Assembly (NCBI RefSeq): GCF_002915575.1
Contig: NZ_PQGD01000012.1
Location: 62,001-126,000, forward strand
From: Superficieibacter electus
GTDB taxonomy: Bacteria > Pseudomonadota > Gammaproteobacteria > Enterobacterales > Enterobacteriaceae
DNA length: 64,000 nucleotides
Direction: 5' to 3'
Of the stretch, positions 46,334 to 54,638 are shown in pieces. A model generated the notes under the pieces. That model saw only the letters and a list, made by a program, of their open reading frames with translations. It was not told where the DNA came from and did not search any database. A program made the translations under genes and the position numbers. Positions within the stretch are counted from its first letter, which is position 1; each line of letters starts with the position of its first letter.

Positions 46334-48022
46334 TTATTCCCCCACCATTTCAGTATTTGCCGCACCCGGCGGAACCATAGGATACACTTTTTCACCAGCA
46401 TCAATACGCACGTGGATCAGTGCCGGGCCCGGCCGGGCAATGATTTCCTGCAAGGCCGCCTGCGGATCGCTTTCGGCATTCAGGTCACAAGTTTGCAGAC
46501 CAAATCCGGCGGCAATCTGCATAAAATTCACGCTGCCGGGATAAGTGGCGGCAAATACGCCCTGTTTGTAGAACAGGCTCTGCTGCTGATGGACCAGCCC
46601 CAGCGCGTCGTTATTCATCAAAATGATTTTGACGTCCAGATTATTTTCAGCCGCAGTGGCCATCTCCTGAATATTCATCATCAGGCTGCCGTCGCCGGAA
46701 AAGCACAGCACTTTACGATCGGGATTCGCCAGCGCCGCGCCAATTGCTGCTGGCAGGCCAAAGCCCATGGTACCCAGACCGCCCGAGGTCAGCCACTGGC
46801 GCGGACGGTTGAGCGGATAAGCCTGGGCGGTCCACATTTGATGCTGGCCCACATCGGTAGTCACAATCGCGCTATCGTCCACACAGGCAGCGACCGCGTT
46901 GATCAGGCCGTAATGGCTGAGCGGGTCGCCAGCCTGCGGGATTGCGCCAGGAAATTCGCGCTGTAAATCGGCCACCAGCGCGCGCCAGGCTGCACGCGGC
47001 TGCGCCTCGATATGCGGGAGCAGCGCGTCCAGTACCTCGCCCACGTCAGCCTGGATCGCCACGTGCGGCTGTTTAATTTTCCCAAGCTCTGCGCGGTCGA
47101 TATCGACGTGAATAATTTTCGCGTTCGGGCAGAATTCAGCGGTTTTACCTATCGCCCGGTCATCAAAACGCGCGCCGAGCACGATCAGCAGGTCGGACTC
47201 CTGCAAGATGAAGTTGGTGCTGCGCGCACCGTGCATGCCCAGCATGCCCAGCGACAGCGGATGCGCTTTTGGCAGCATGCCTAATGCCAGCAGCGTCATG
47301 GTGGTTGGCAGGTTCGCTTTCTCCGCGAGCAACCGCACCTGCTCCGGCGCATTAATTGTACCGCCGCCCAGATAGAGCACCGGACGGGCGGCGGCGTTGA
47401 TCATCGCTGCCGCATCCTGAATGCTTCGCGTCTCAAAGGCAGGCGCTGGCGCACGTCCGCCCGGCTCCGGCAGCGCGCTGAGTTCGATTTCGGCGGTCTG
47501 CACATCCTTAGGAATGTCTATCCACACCGGTCCTGGTCGTCCGGACTGGGCAATACGAAACGCGTCGCTTATCACCTGCGGCAGTTCAGCGATATGGCGT
47601 ACTAAGTAGTTGTGCTTGGTGATGGGGATAGAGATGCCGTAGGTGTCAACTTCCTGGAAAGCGTCGGTGCCAATCATTGACGCGGGAACCTGACCGGTGA
47701 TGCAGACCAGCGGGATCGAGTCGAGGCGTGCATCGGCAATTGCGGTGACAAGGTTAGTCGCCCCCGGGCCGCTACAGGCAATACAGACGGCAGGTTTTCC
47801 TTCGGTACGCGCCATTCCCTGCGCGATAAAGCCCGCCCCCTGCTCATGACGCGCCAGCACATGACGAATGGTTTTACTTTGGCTTAACGCATCATAGAGG
47901 GGCAGCACTGTCCCGCCGGGAATACCCGCGACCGTGGTAATGCCCTGACGCTCCAGTAAATGAATGATTAACTGCGCGCCGGTGTAGCGCGTGGTCTGCG
48001 ATATTGTGCCCGAACTTGCCAT
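46334..48022 (-). CDS. ilvB: Acetolactate synthase I large subunit IlvB
   Basis: Thiamine-diphosphate enzyme that condenses pyruvates (or pyruvate with 2-oxobutyrate) in valine, leucine and isoleucine synthesis. 562 residues, same as E. coli. The N-terminal PYR domain has GIPGGTVLPLYDAL with the catalytic glutamate in ARHEQGAG; the C-terminal thiamine motif runs from FSGDGSLMMNIQEMATA through MNNDALG. Controlled by the ivbL attenuator upstream. Confidence 0.98.
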   Translation of the reverse strand: MASSGTISQTTRYTGAQLIIHLLERQGITTVAGIPGGTVLPLYDALSQSKTIRHVLARHEQGAGFIAQGMARTEGKPAVCIACSGPGATNLVTAIADARLDSIPLVCITGQVPASMIGTDAFQEVDTYGISIPITKHNYLVRHIAELPQVISDAFRIAQSGRPGPVWIDIPKDVQTAEIELSALPEPGGRAPAPAFETRSIQDAAAMINAAARPVLYLGGGTINAPEQVRLLAEKANLPTTMTLLALGMLPKAHPLSLGMLGMHGARSTNFILQESDLLIVLGARFDDRAIGKTAEFCPNAKIIHVDIDRAELGKIKQPHVAIQADVGEVLDALLPHIEAQPRAAWRALVADLQREFPGAIPQAGDPLSHYGLINAVAACVDDSAIVTTDVGQHQMWTAQAYPLNRPRQWLTSGGLGTMGFGLPAAIGAALANPDRKVLCFSGDGSLMMNIQEMATAAENNLDVKIILMNNDALGLVHQQQSLFYKQGVFAATYPGSVNFMQIAAGFGLQTCDLNAESDPQAALQEIIARPGPALIHVRIDAGEKVYPMVPPGAANTEMVGE

Positions 48023-48071
48023 GCTCCAGTCCTTTTCTTCTGGGCCGACCTACCGGGCAGGTTCTTAAACG

Positions 48072-48105
48072 AAAACCCCCGCCCGGTTTGCGCCGGCGGG
48101 GTTTT
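48072..48105 (-). terminator. ilvBN attenuator
   Basis: On the minus strand, AAAACCCCGCCGG pairs with CCGGGCGGGGGTTTT, followed by CGTTT: a strong hairpin with a T-rich end between ivbL and ilvB. Ribosome stalling on the valine codons of ivbL should prevent its formation. Confidence 0.92.
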
Positions 48106-48125
48106 GGAATCGTGTGTTCCGGACC

Positions 48126-48227
48126 CTACGGCGCGTTGCCGACGACCACCACCACCACACGTACGACGACAGCCGCAGCGGGTAGCGCGGTTGCTAGTAG
48201 CGTCGTATTCAGCATGGAAGGGTTCAT
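48126..48227 (-). CDS. ivbL: ilvBN leader peptide IvbL
   Basis: Leader peptide of 33 residues that senses charged Val-tRNA and Leu-tRNA. It begins MNPSMLNTTLL and has nine valines: three before and six after a single arginine, ending GNAP. It also has four leucines. The E. coli peptide I remember has 32 residues and the same RVVVVV core. Short for automated calling but clear by position, coding bias and the attenuator 20 bases after its stop. Confidence 0.96.
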   Translation of the reverse strand: MNPSMLNTTLLATALPAAAVVVRVVVVVVGNAP

Positions 48228-48258
48228 TAGGGACCTGGTTGCTCATTGTTGATGTGGT

Positions 48259-48332
48259 TTTATACAAGCACAGGATTTCGCCTGAAACAACCGCTTTTTG
48301 CGCGTCGCGGCAGAATTGGGTTATCGATCACA
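48259..48332 (-). promoter_or_regulatory. ivbL-ilvBN promoter with CRP-like half-site
   Basis: On the minus strand TATAAA (48264 to 48259) is a good -10, with GTTTCA 18 bases upstream as a weak -35. TGTGATCGATA (from 48332) is a CRP half-site about 70 bases before the expected start. E. coli ilvB is known to need CRP. Confidence 0.55.
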
Positions 48333-48349
48333 TTTTAGTTATAAAGTTG

Positions 48350-48431
48350 TTAAAACAAAAAACCCCGCCGGAGCGAGGTTTTTTCAGGGTTCTGCGGGTG
48401 GTAGCCGCAGAGCACACTGTGTTACGTCAAC
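48350..48431 (-). ncRNA. istR: IstR-1 antisense RNA, inhibitor of tisB
   Basis: Small RNA of about 80 bases, starting GTTGACGTAACACAGTG and running to a terminator hairpin (48355-48384: AACCTCGC-TCCG-GCGGGGTT) with a TTTTTTGTTTT end. Its first 23 bases are complementary, with one mismatch, to 48656-48678 in the tisB leader. This is the E. coli arrangement in which IstR-1 pairs about 100 bases upstream of tisB and blocks a ribosome standby site. A longer SOS-induced form (IstR-2) could start near the LexA box. Confidence 0.88.
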
Positions 48432-48526
48432 GCGAGAAGTATACGCGATCTCGCAAGAACGCGCAATTTTCAGTTGCTATTTTGACCCGTTGAGTATGGA
48501 TCAGGGTCCTTTTTTTGTCCATAAAA

Positions 48527-48558
48527 TACTGTTCATAAATACAGTATTTATCTATAAT
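48527..48558 (+). promoter_or_regulatory. LexA box and promoter of tisB
   Basis: TACTGTTCATAAATACAGTA (48527-48546) matches the LexA consensus CTGT-N8-ACAG exactly. A TATAAT -10 lies at 48553-48558, so LexA would cover the -35. This makes tisB an SOS gene. The tract 48559-48748 is the tisB leader RNA; no protein is called in it. Confidence 0.93.
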
Positions 48559-48748
48559 GGTTATGTTCGCAGTGTGACATTTGGGGTCCGCTCTATAACG
48601 GCGCGATAGATGTCCTGGCTGAAACGGGTGGTGCCGTCAGTGCCTTAACCCCGAGAGAGCACACTGTGTTACGCCAACAATACGGCTGGCAACAGGCGGC
48701 GGAAAGGTACGCCAGTCGGTCGTGCTCCTTTACCCAAAGGAGAAGCGT

Positions 48749-48838
48749 ATGGGCGAAATGGATATGGTCATTCTTATCCTGAAACTCATTGTTGCCTTGC
48801 TGCAACTGCTTGATGCTGTCCTGAAATACCTGCGGTAA
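48749..48838 (+). CDS. tisB: SOS-induced membrane toxin TisB
   Basis: Small hydrophobic peptide of 29 residues, the same length as E. coli TisB, with the shared core ILILKLIVA and QLLDAVLKYL. It inserts in the inner membrane, lowers proton motive force and promotes persistence after DNA damage. AAAGGAGA (48736-48743) stands before the ATG. Expression is blocked by LexA and by IstR-1. Confidence 0.96.
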   Translation: MGEMDMVILILKLIVALLQLLDAVLKYLR

Positions 48839-48858
48839 ATCAGGTTCAAGCCGCACCT

Positions 48859-48884
48859 GAGAGGGGCGGGAAACCGCCCCTCTC
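48859..48884 (+). terminator. tisB terminator
   Basis: GAGAGGGGCGG-GAAA-CCGCCCCTCTC, an 11-base perfect stem with a GAAA tetraloop, 20 bases after tisB; followed by an AT-rich stretch with ATTTT. Confidence 0.9.
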
Positions 48885-48957
48885 TCATAAATTTTCGCTG
48901 GTTTCATTTCTCATTATTATGTTACGTTTTTGTGACAACCCATCACTCTTCTACACC

Positions 48958-49791
48958 ATGACCCTCACCGTTTTTTGCGTTCTGCTCTTCGCCGCGATGC
49001 TGCACGCGAGCTGGAATGCCATCGTCAAAGCGGGCAGCGATAAACTCTACTCTGCCATTAGCGTAAGCGGTTCTGCAGCGCTTATTGCGCTGGTCATGCT
49101 GCCTTTTTCTATACAGCCAACGCTGGCAAGCGTGCCTTATCTGATCGCCTCCTGCGCCTTACAGGTGGTGTATACGGTGCTGGTGGCCAAAACCTATCAA
49201 ATCTCCGATATGAGCCAGACCTATCCCCTGATGCGCGGCACGGCCCCGCTACTGGTCGCGCTGGTCAGCGTGAGTGTGTTCGGCGAGCATCTTTCTGACC
49301 TGGCATGGACGGGCATCGGCGTTATTTGTGTCGCTATTCTCGCGATGGCCTTTAACGGGCGTCTACGTTTGCAAAAAGGCGTTTATCTTGCCCTGCTGAA
49401 CGCCTGTTTTATTGCCAGCTATACGCTGGTTGACGGCAACGGCGTGCGCGTTTCCGGCACCGCGCTCGGCTATACGTTGTGGACCTTTTTGATGAATGGC
49501 GTCTGCCTGCTGAGCTGGGCGATGGTGGCGCGTCGTCACGACGCCACGCGTTATCTGGTGCGCCACTGGAAGAAAGGTATTCCTGGCGGCATAGGTACGA
49601 TGGGATCTTACGGCCTGGCGCTGTGGGCGATGACTCAGGCACCGCTGGCGGTAGTTGCTGCCCTGCGCGAAACCTCGATCCTGTTTGGCGCGCTGATCGC
49701 CGCCGTTTTTCTGAAAGAGCGGGTGACGCCGCTGCGCGTTCTCGCCGCCTGTGGGATAGCGGCAGGAGCAGTGCTGCTACGACTGGCGTGA
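48958..49791 (+). CDS. EamA/DMT-family transporter
   Basis: Inner-membrane transporter of about 277 residues with ten hydrophobic segments and two EamA repeats (AAMLHASWNAIVKAGSDK early; ALRETSILFGALIAAVFLKERVT late). The ATG at 48958 starts directly at the first helix; the longer frame adds 13 polar residues. In E. coli K-12 emrD is found at this place between tisB and yidF, so this unrelated transporter replaces it. Substrate unknown. Confidence 0.88.
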   Translation: MTLTVFCVLLFAAMLHASWNAIVKAGSDKLYSAISVSGSAALIALVMLPFSIQPTLASVPYLIASCALQVVYTVLVAKTYQISDMSQTYPLMRGTAPLLVALVSVSVFGEHLSDLAWTGIGVICVAILAMAFNGRLRLQKGVYLALLNACFIASYTLVDGNGVRVSGTALGYTLWTFLMNGVCLLSWAMVARRHDATRYLVRHWKKGIPGGIGTMGSYGLALWAMTQAPLAVVAALRETSILFGALIAAVFLKERVTPLRVLAACGIAAGAVLLRLA

Positions 49792-49801
49792 ACCGCAACA
49801 T

Positions 49802-50311
49802 TTAGCGCAGCATTACCATCAATTCCATCGGCGAACGGTGCTGTTTAATAAGGTCGCGCATGACCCGCATATACGGCGCGCTGTAGGCAAAAAACTGGCG
49901 GTAGCCGCTGCATAACACGCTATCGCTGGCGATACCGCACCCTGAACAAAAACGGCGTTGTTCACAGCAGTAGCATGCCGCACAGACGCTTTCAGGCGCG
50001 ATGTCACAGCGCGGCGTGCCTTGCCAGACGTTAAGCGTCGCGTCAAACAGCGAGACCGAAACACGCCCGATATCTTCTCTCACCCAGATATCGAAAACGG
50101 CGCGCAAAAAACGGCCCCAGACGTCGCCCGTCAGCGATTCTGCGCTAAGCTGCCCCTGCTTATTCCGCTCAACCAGCGGGAAAAAATGAATGTCGGGCAG
50201 CGACAACTCACGCAGATAACGATAGACCTGCTGCGGCTGCTGGCCGATCGCATGGCTAACCCGCATTTCGTGTGGGCGGTGAAGGTAAGGCTCAAAGCAG
50301 GCATCTTCCAT
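49802..50311 (-). CDS. yidF: YidF, SPASM-like fragment of a sulfatase-maturating enzyme
   Basis: Protein of about 169 residues. It corresponds to the C-terminal part of anaerobic sulfatase-maturating radical-SAM enzymes: a cysteine-rich cluster with C-x5-C-x2-C-x-C-C-x5-C-x2-C runs through CDIAPESVCAACYCC and FCSGCG, with another Cys in VLCSGYRQFF. The radical-SAM CxxxCxxC half is absent. It lies near yidJ, a Cys-type sulfatase. ATG at 50311 is preferred (AAAGGA nine bases before) to the GTG at 50329. Whether a stand-alone SPASM protein can work, or a remnant, is not known. Confidence 0.85.
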   Translation of the reverse strand: MEDACFEPYLHRPHEMRVSHAIGQQPQQVYRYLRELSLPDIHFFPLVERNKQGQLSAESLTGDVWGRFLRAVFDIWVREDIGRVSVSLFDATLNVWQGTPRCDIAPESVCAACYCCEQRRFCSGCGIASDSVLCSGYRQFFAYSAPYMRVMRDLIKQHRSPMELMVMLR

Positions 50312-50325
50312 GATGTAGCGTCCTT

Positions 50326-50688
50326 TCACAGGTACTGGTGAATGAATAAGATAAGCTGACGAATATGCGTAATAGCAAACAACAATGCGAGGGACAGGAC
50401 CGCGAGGGAGATCAAAAATTTGTCACGCACTACGCGCGGCTGAACAAAATCACCCTGCTCTACATCCATCAGGCTGCGGCTACGGGTATAGCGCCATAGC
50501 AGCATAGCCACCACGGCCAGCACGGCGATAGAAACCCAGAATAACGCGCCAGCCTGATGCCAGTGATGCTTTACCGCCAGCGCCATAAGAGCACCATAAC
50601 CCAGCAATGTGCGAAACCAGGCCAGCGATGTGCGTTCTGGTTGCAGGCCCGGGTCCTGCTGGCGGCGCGCTTTGCGGCTATCCGGCAT
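50326..50688 (-). CDS. yidG: YidG, DUF202 inner-membrane protein
   Basis: Small membrane protein of 120 residues. The DUF202 signature LQPERTSLAWFRTLLGYGAL comes before three hydrophobic segments. It overlaps the end of yidH by 11 bases; the two probably form a complex. Function unknown. Confidence 0.92.
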   Translation of the reverse strand: MPDSRKARRQQDPGLQPERTSLAWFRTLLGYGALMALAVKHHWHQAGALFWVSIAVLAVVAMLLWRYTRSRSLMDVEQGDFVQPRVVRDKFLISLAVLSLALLFAITHIRQLILFIHQYL

Positions 50689-51025
50689 ACAACACCAGCG
50701 CCATCACAATAACCACCACAATCAGTAGAATTACGCTAATGGCCAACAGGCTGCGTGTATAGGGTAAGTCCTCCTTGAGGCGCATTGCCTTTTCATTACG
50801 CAGCCAGCGAAGATAGCCGTAAATCGATAATCCTCCGGCAAACAAACACAGCAAAAGCGCCAGTAACTCGCGAATAGCGGGTGTGGCAAAGTCTGGCGCA
50901 AGCTGATCCAGCCCAACGCCCGCCGCCAGAAAACCCAGCGCGGTGCGTATCCATGCTAAAAATGTACGTTCATTTGCCAGCGAGAAGCGATAGTCCGGCG
51001 CTTCCCCGAGGCGGGAGATTTTCAT
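50678..51025 (-). CDS. yidH: YidH, DUF202 inner-membrane protein
   Basis: Membrane protein of 115 residues with three hydrophobic segments; sequence matches E. coli YidH along its length, including FSLANERTFLAWIRTALGFL. The ATG at 51025 with GGAGCAGTG upstream is chosen. Function unknown. Confidence 0.93.
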   Translation of the reverse strand: MKISRLGEAPDYRFSLANERTFLAWIRTALGFLAAGVGLDQLAPDFATPAIRELLALLLCLFAGGLSIYGYLRWLRNEKAMRLKEDLPYTRSLLAISVILLIVVVIVMALVLYAG

Positions 51026-51199
51026 CACTGCTCCTTTCTTTTGATTATTTCCCGTGCGGACAGAATAAACGTAATACGCACACAAGAGAAAGCTTCATGC
51101 ATAACGGGAGTGTGTCTTTACTGATAGCGACTTACGATGGCAGGTGTTTGCATTGCTGGCAATACCCACACCTGCCGGGCTGGAGTCATCCAGGCATGG

Positions 51200-51231
51200 T
51201 AGGCCGGGCAAGCGCTGCGCCGCCCGGCAGG
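51200..51231. repeat. REP element
   Basis: TAGGCCGGGCAAGCGCTGCGCCGCCCGGCA, a single REP palindrome between yidH and yidJ. Confidence 0.7.
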
Positions 51232-51263
51232 AGGGCAAAAACAATCAATCGAGGCCGTCGCGA

Positions 51264-52757
51264 TCAGAATTTCTGCTTCTTCTCTTCCACCTTCACGCCC
51301 TGCGTCGGCAGGCCGGTGTCGTAATCGCGCACCACCGGAGAATAGCCATCTTCCGGGCGTGGGCGGAAAGCGCCCATCCAGCGCGGCTGTGCGTCCTGAC
51401 GCCACGGACGCAGGCTCCACTGATAGGTACGAAACGGATCGCGGATTTTATCCATGTAATCCAGCAGCGCATCGTGCATCCGGTTGCGCACATCAGCGAA
51501 CTCAACCGAGTCAATCAGGTTATGCAGCTCATCGGGATCGTTATGCCGGTCATATAACTCATCGCTGGTAAACAGGTTAAGCACCAGCTTATAACGGTCG
51601 GTCACCCAACAGCGGACAGGAATAAATCCGCCGAAACTGTCATGTTCAATCTCATAGCGGTTAAATTCCACCATTACGCCGCGCGACTCCGCCGCTGCAA
51701 GGATATTCTCCCCAGGCAGAATAGCGGGCTTGTCGATACCCGCCAGCGACATCAGCGTGGGCAGCAGGTCGATATGACTGACCGGCGTATCCACCTGCTC
51801 CGGTTCACCGTGGGGTGGCCTGATGATCAGGGGAATACGGGTGATATCATCATACATCGCCGCGCCCTTACTGATGAGTTTGTGCGCGCCCATCATCTCG
51901 CCATGATCGGAGGTATAAATTACCCAGGTATTGTCACGCTGTTCCGGCGTGAGGGCGTCGATCACCCGGCCAATTTGATCGTCAACGAAATCGTTGCAGG
52001 CAAAATACATCGGATGATGATAACGCCCGTCCGCGCCGACCGGTGATGGCATTGCCTGCGCCCACAGGCGGTGGTGCTCCGGCTTCGTGGCCAGATCGTC
52101 ATGCGCTTTTGCGCCAAGGTCGTAGTAAAAATCCTCATATTTTTGCAGATACTCCACCGGACAGGTGAAGGGATGGTGGGGTTCATCGTAGGAGACAACC
52201 ATCAAAAAGGGGTGATCGTTACGCTGCGGCTGGTGCAGGAAATCCACCGCCCGGTTGCTGATGCGGTGCGCCCAGGTGAAGGTTTCATCAATATGATGGG
52301 CAGTAAGATCGTCCGCACTGTTCAGCCCGTTGCGCCACAGGCTGATCTGCTCATCCGTCAGCTCAGAGAGATAGTTAGCCCCGTCGTACCAGTAATCCGC
52401 ATCCCATTCCGGCGGACACACGCCGGTGCCGAAGTAGTCATGGCCGTCGAGGTGCCATTTGCCGATATAGCAGGTGTGATAACCCGCATCTTTGAAGTAG
52501 CGCCCCATCGTCGAGATATTTTTACCGGGCGCAACGTTATTGGTCCACGGGCCGGACTGGTTTGCATAGATGCCGGTAAACAGGCCCGCGCGCGCGGGGG
52601 TACAGACCGGCGAGCAGGTGTAAGCAGAATTGAAACGAATGCCTTCCTCCGCCAGTCGGTCGATATGATTGGTATTCAGCGGCTTGCCGCTATAGCAGCC
52701 GACCATATTGGTGGCCTGCGTGTCAGTCATGATGAATAAAAAATTAGGGCGACTCAT
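51264..52757 (-). CDS. yidJ: YidJ, Cys-type sulfatase
   Basis: Sulfatase/alkaline-phosphatase-fold hydrolase, 497 residues, the same as E. coli YidJ. The motif C-x-P-x-R is at Cys52-Thr-Pro-Ala-Arg56, the cysteine that must become formylglycine; metal ligands include Asp12 (MTDTQ) and TSDHGEMMG further on. No signal peptide, so it acts in the cytoplasm. Its ATG overlaps... in fact the yidK stop is downstream: yidJ follows yidK by a four-base ATGA overlap. The sulfated substrate is probably brought in by YidK. Confidence 0.92.
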   Translation of the reverse strand: MSRPNFLFIMTDTQATNMVGCYSGKPLNTNHIDRLAEEGIRFNSAYTCSPVCTPARAGLFTGIYANQSGPWTNNVAPGKNISTMGRYFKDAGYHTCYIGKWHLDGHDYFGTGVCPPEWDADYWYDGANYLSELTDEQISLWRNGLNSADDLTAHHIDETFTWAHRISNRAVDFLHQPQRNDHPFLMVVSYDEPHHPFTCPVEYLQKYEDFYYDLGAKAHDDLATKPEHHRLWAQAMPSPVGADGRYHHPMYFACNDFVDDQIGRVIDALTPEQRDNTWVIYTSDHGEMMGAHKLISKGAAMYDDITRIPLIIRPPHGEPEQVDTPVSHIDLLPTLMSLAGIDKPAILPGENILAAAESRGVMVEFNRYEIEHDSFGGFIPVRCWVTDRYKLVLNLFTSDELYDRHNDPDELHNLIDSVEFADVRNRMHDALLDYMDKIRDPFRTYQWSLRPWRQDAQPRWMGAFRPRPEDGYSPVVRDYDTGLPTQGVKVEEKKQKF

Positions 52758-54469
52758 GGTTTTTCCTTAGCATCAGTAGCGTAAACGGCGGGCGCGGTAC
52801 GACGTTCGTGCCAGGCGCTGTAAAGCAGGTAGAAGACAACGGCGATAACGATGCCGTAGCTGATCATGGTCAGCCATTGGGAGGCGTAGCCGCCAAACTG
52901 CGCCAGCGCCGAATAGACGCCAATCATGGCGAAAAGCACGCCAACGGAGGCGACTTTGACGTTTTTCCACGGTTTCATATCGACCGCAAAGGCATCGTGA
53001 AATTGAAACGGCGTAGCGCGGGGTTTGATAACCCCAATCACCAGCATCAGTACCACATTGATACAGAAGGTGCAGGCCAGCACGTAGAGAAAATGGAAGT
53101 CGAATTTCACCAGGTAGTTGATGACGATATAGCTGCAAATACCGAAGAACATCGCCGCCTTCGCAGCGATAGCCGGAATACGCGGGAAGAAAAAGCCCAT
53201 GATCACAATCGTGACCAGCGGTACGTTGTAGATGCCGTTAAGCTGCTTCATCCACGAATAAAGCCCCTGCGGCGCGTTGGCGATCCACGGTGCGACCAGT
53301 ACCGAGATAATCGCCACAATAAAACCAAAGCGGCGGCCCACGCTCACTAGCTGTTCAGAGGTGGCCTTTTCGTTGATGATGCGGCGATAAATGCCGAGGC
53401 TGAACAGCGTGGAAGCGCTATTCAAAAAGCCGCAGAACGCGCTAATAATCGCACCAAATAAGACGGCACTGAAGAAACCAATCAGCGGCAGCGGCATGAC
53501 TTTGTTAACCAGCGCCGGATAAGCCATATCGGCTTTCGGCAGATCCTGAAACAGGTGAAAGGCAATCACGCCCGGCAGAACCAGGATCAGCGGATCGAGC
53601 ATTTTCAGCACGGCGGTCAACAATGCGCCTTTCTGCCCTTCCGAGAGGCTTTTTGACGCCAGCGTGCGCTGGACGATGCCCTGGTTAGTACACCAGTAGA
53701 AGGTGTTGACCAGAATTAGCCCGGTCAGCGCCGCGCCAATTGGCACCGGATCGTGGCTGCCACCAATCGAATTTAGCATCTGGCTGTGATCGCTGGTCAG
53801 GCGCGCAAAACCGCGAGAGAAACTGCCGCCCCCCATCGCCAGCAGGCCGAAAAACGGCACCATTAGTCCGCCAATCACCAGGCCAATACCGTTGATCACA
53901 TCGGCGATGGCGATGGCACGCATGCCGCCGATCACCGCATACAGAATGCCGCAAATGCCCAGCACGATGACCATCGCCCAAATCGCGCTGGTCTGTGAAA
54001 TACCAAAGGCTTCACCTACGTGGAACATACTGTTAAACGCCAGCGCGCCGGAGTACAGGATGATAGGTAAAAAGCAGATCCCGGTGGCAATCAAAAAGCA
54101 GCAGTCAATGATAATGCGGGTGGTTTTATCGTAGCGCTCTTCAATAAAATCAGGGATGGTCGCGATGCCGCGTTGCAAATAACGCGGCAGAAAAATCAGC
54201 GCCAGAAAGATGAGTGGAATGGCTGAAATCACCTCCCACGCCATCACCGACATTCCGCTGCGGTATGCCTGCCCGGTCAGGCCGACTAATTGTTCGGTAG
54301 AAAGGTTGGTCAGCATCAGGGAGGCGGCAATCACCGGCGCTTTAAGCGAGCGCCCCGCCAGAAAATATCCCTGTTGCGAACCGGTGTCAGCTTTACGTAA
54401 CTTCCACCAGGTAATCACCGCCACCAGCAGAGTAAACGCGATAAAGCTCACAATTTGCTGAATATTCAT
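52754..54469 (-). CDS. yidK: YidK, sodium:solute symporter
   Basis: Inner-membrane transporter of the SSS family, 571 residues from the ATG at 54469, the same as E. coli YidK. SLMLTNLSTEQLVGLTGQAYRSG and TFYWCTNQGIVQRTLASKS are hallmarks of the sodium/glucose branch. First gene of the yidKJ pair. AAGGGCAATAAG stands before the chosen ATG; the 28 codons upstream are not used. The sugar is unknown, perhaps sulfated. Confidence 0.93.
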   Translation of the reverse strand: MNIQQIVSFIAFTLLVAVITWWKLRKADTGSQQGYFLAGRSLKAPVIAASLMLTNLSTEQLVGLTGQAYRSGMSVMAWEVISAIPLIFLALIFLPRYLQRGIATIPDFIEERYDKTTRIIIDCCFLIATGICFLPIILYSGALAFNSMFHVGEAFGISQTSAIWAMVIVLGICGILYAVIGGMRAIAIADVINGIGLVIGGLMVPFFGLLAMGGGSFSRGFARLTSDHSQMLNSIGGSHDPVPIGAALTGLILVNTFYWCTNQGIVQRTLASKSLSEGQKGALLTAVLKMLDPLILVLPGVIAFHLFQDLPKADMAYPALVNKVMPLPLIGFFSAVLFGAIISAFCGFLNSASTLFSLGIYRRIINEKATSEQLVSVGRRFGFIVAIISVLVAPWIANAPQGLYSWMKQLNGIYNVPLVTIVIMGFFFPRIPAIAAKAAMFFGICSYIVINYLVKFDFHFLYVLACTFCINVVLMLVIGVIKPRATPFQFHDAFAVDMKPWKNVKVASVGVLFAMIGVYSALAQFGGYASQWLTMISYGIVIAVVFYLLYSAWHERRTAPAVYATDAKEKP

Positions 54470-54638
54470 CTTATTGCCCTTATTTATGATTATGTCCGGC
54501 TGAAGGTGCAGAGGAATAAATGCAGACCGGACCCAGGCTGTTCGATTTCTCAAAATACAAGCAGGGTTCCCTGAAACGAACGTTATCTGGTAAATTTCAT
54601 TTCAGGTTGCGGGCATAATTCGCTGACGGGAAATTAAA

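Noticed and set aside
46322-46966. Plus-strand frame of 214 codons
   Set aside because: Antisense to ilvB over conserved thiamine-motif sequence; a shadow.
48104-48493. Plus-strand frames over ivbL and istR
   Set aside because: They run antisense to the leader peptide and the small RNA; both known elements explain the sequence.
48559-48748. tisA-like reading frame in the tisB leader
   Set aside because: tisA is not translated in E. coli and no good start site is visible here.
54470-54553. 28-codon N-terminal extension of YidK
   Set aside because: The extension is polar with no homology, and the ATG at 54469 has a ribosome site and gives the exact E. coli length.
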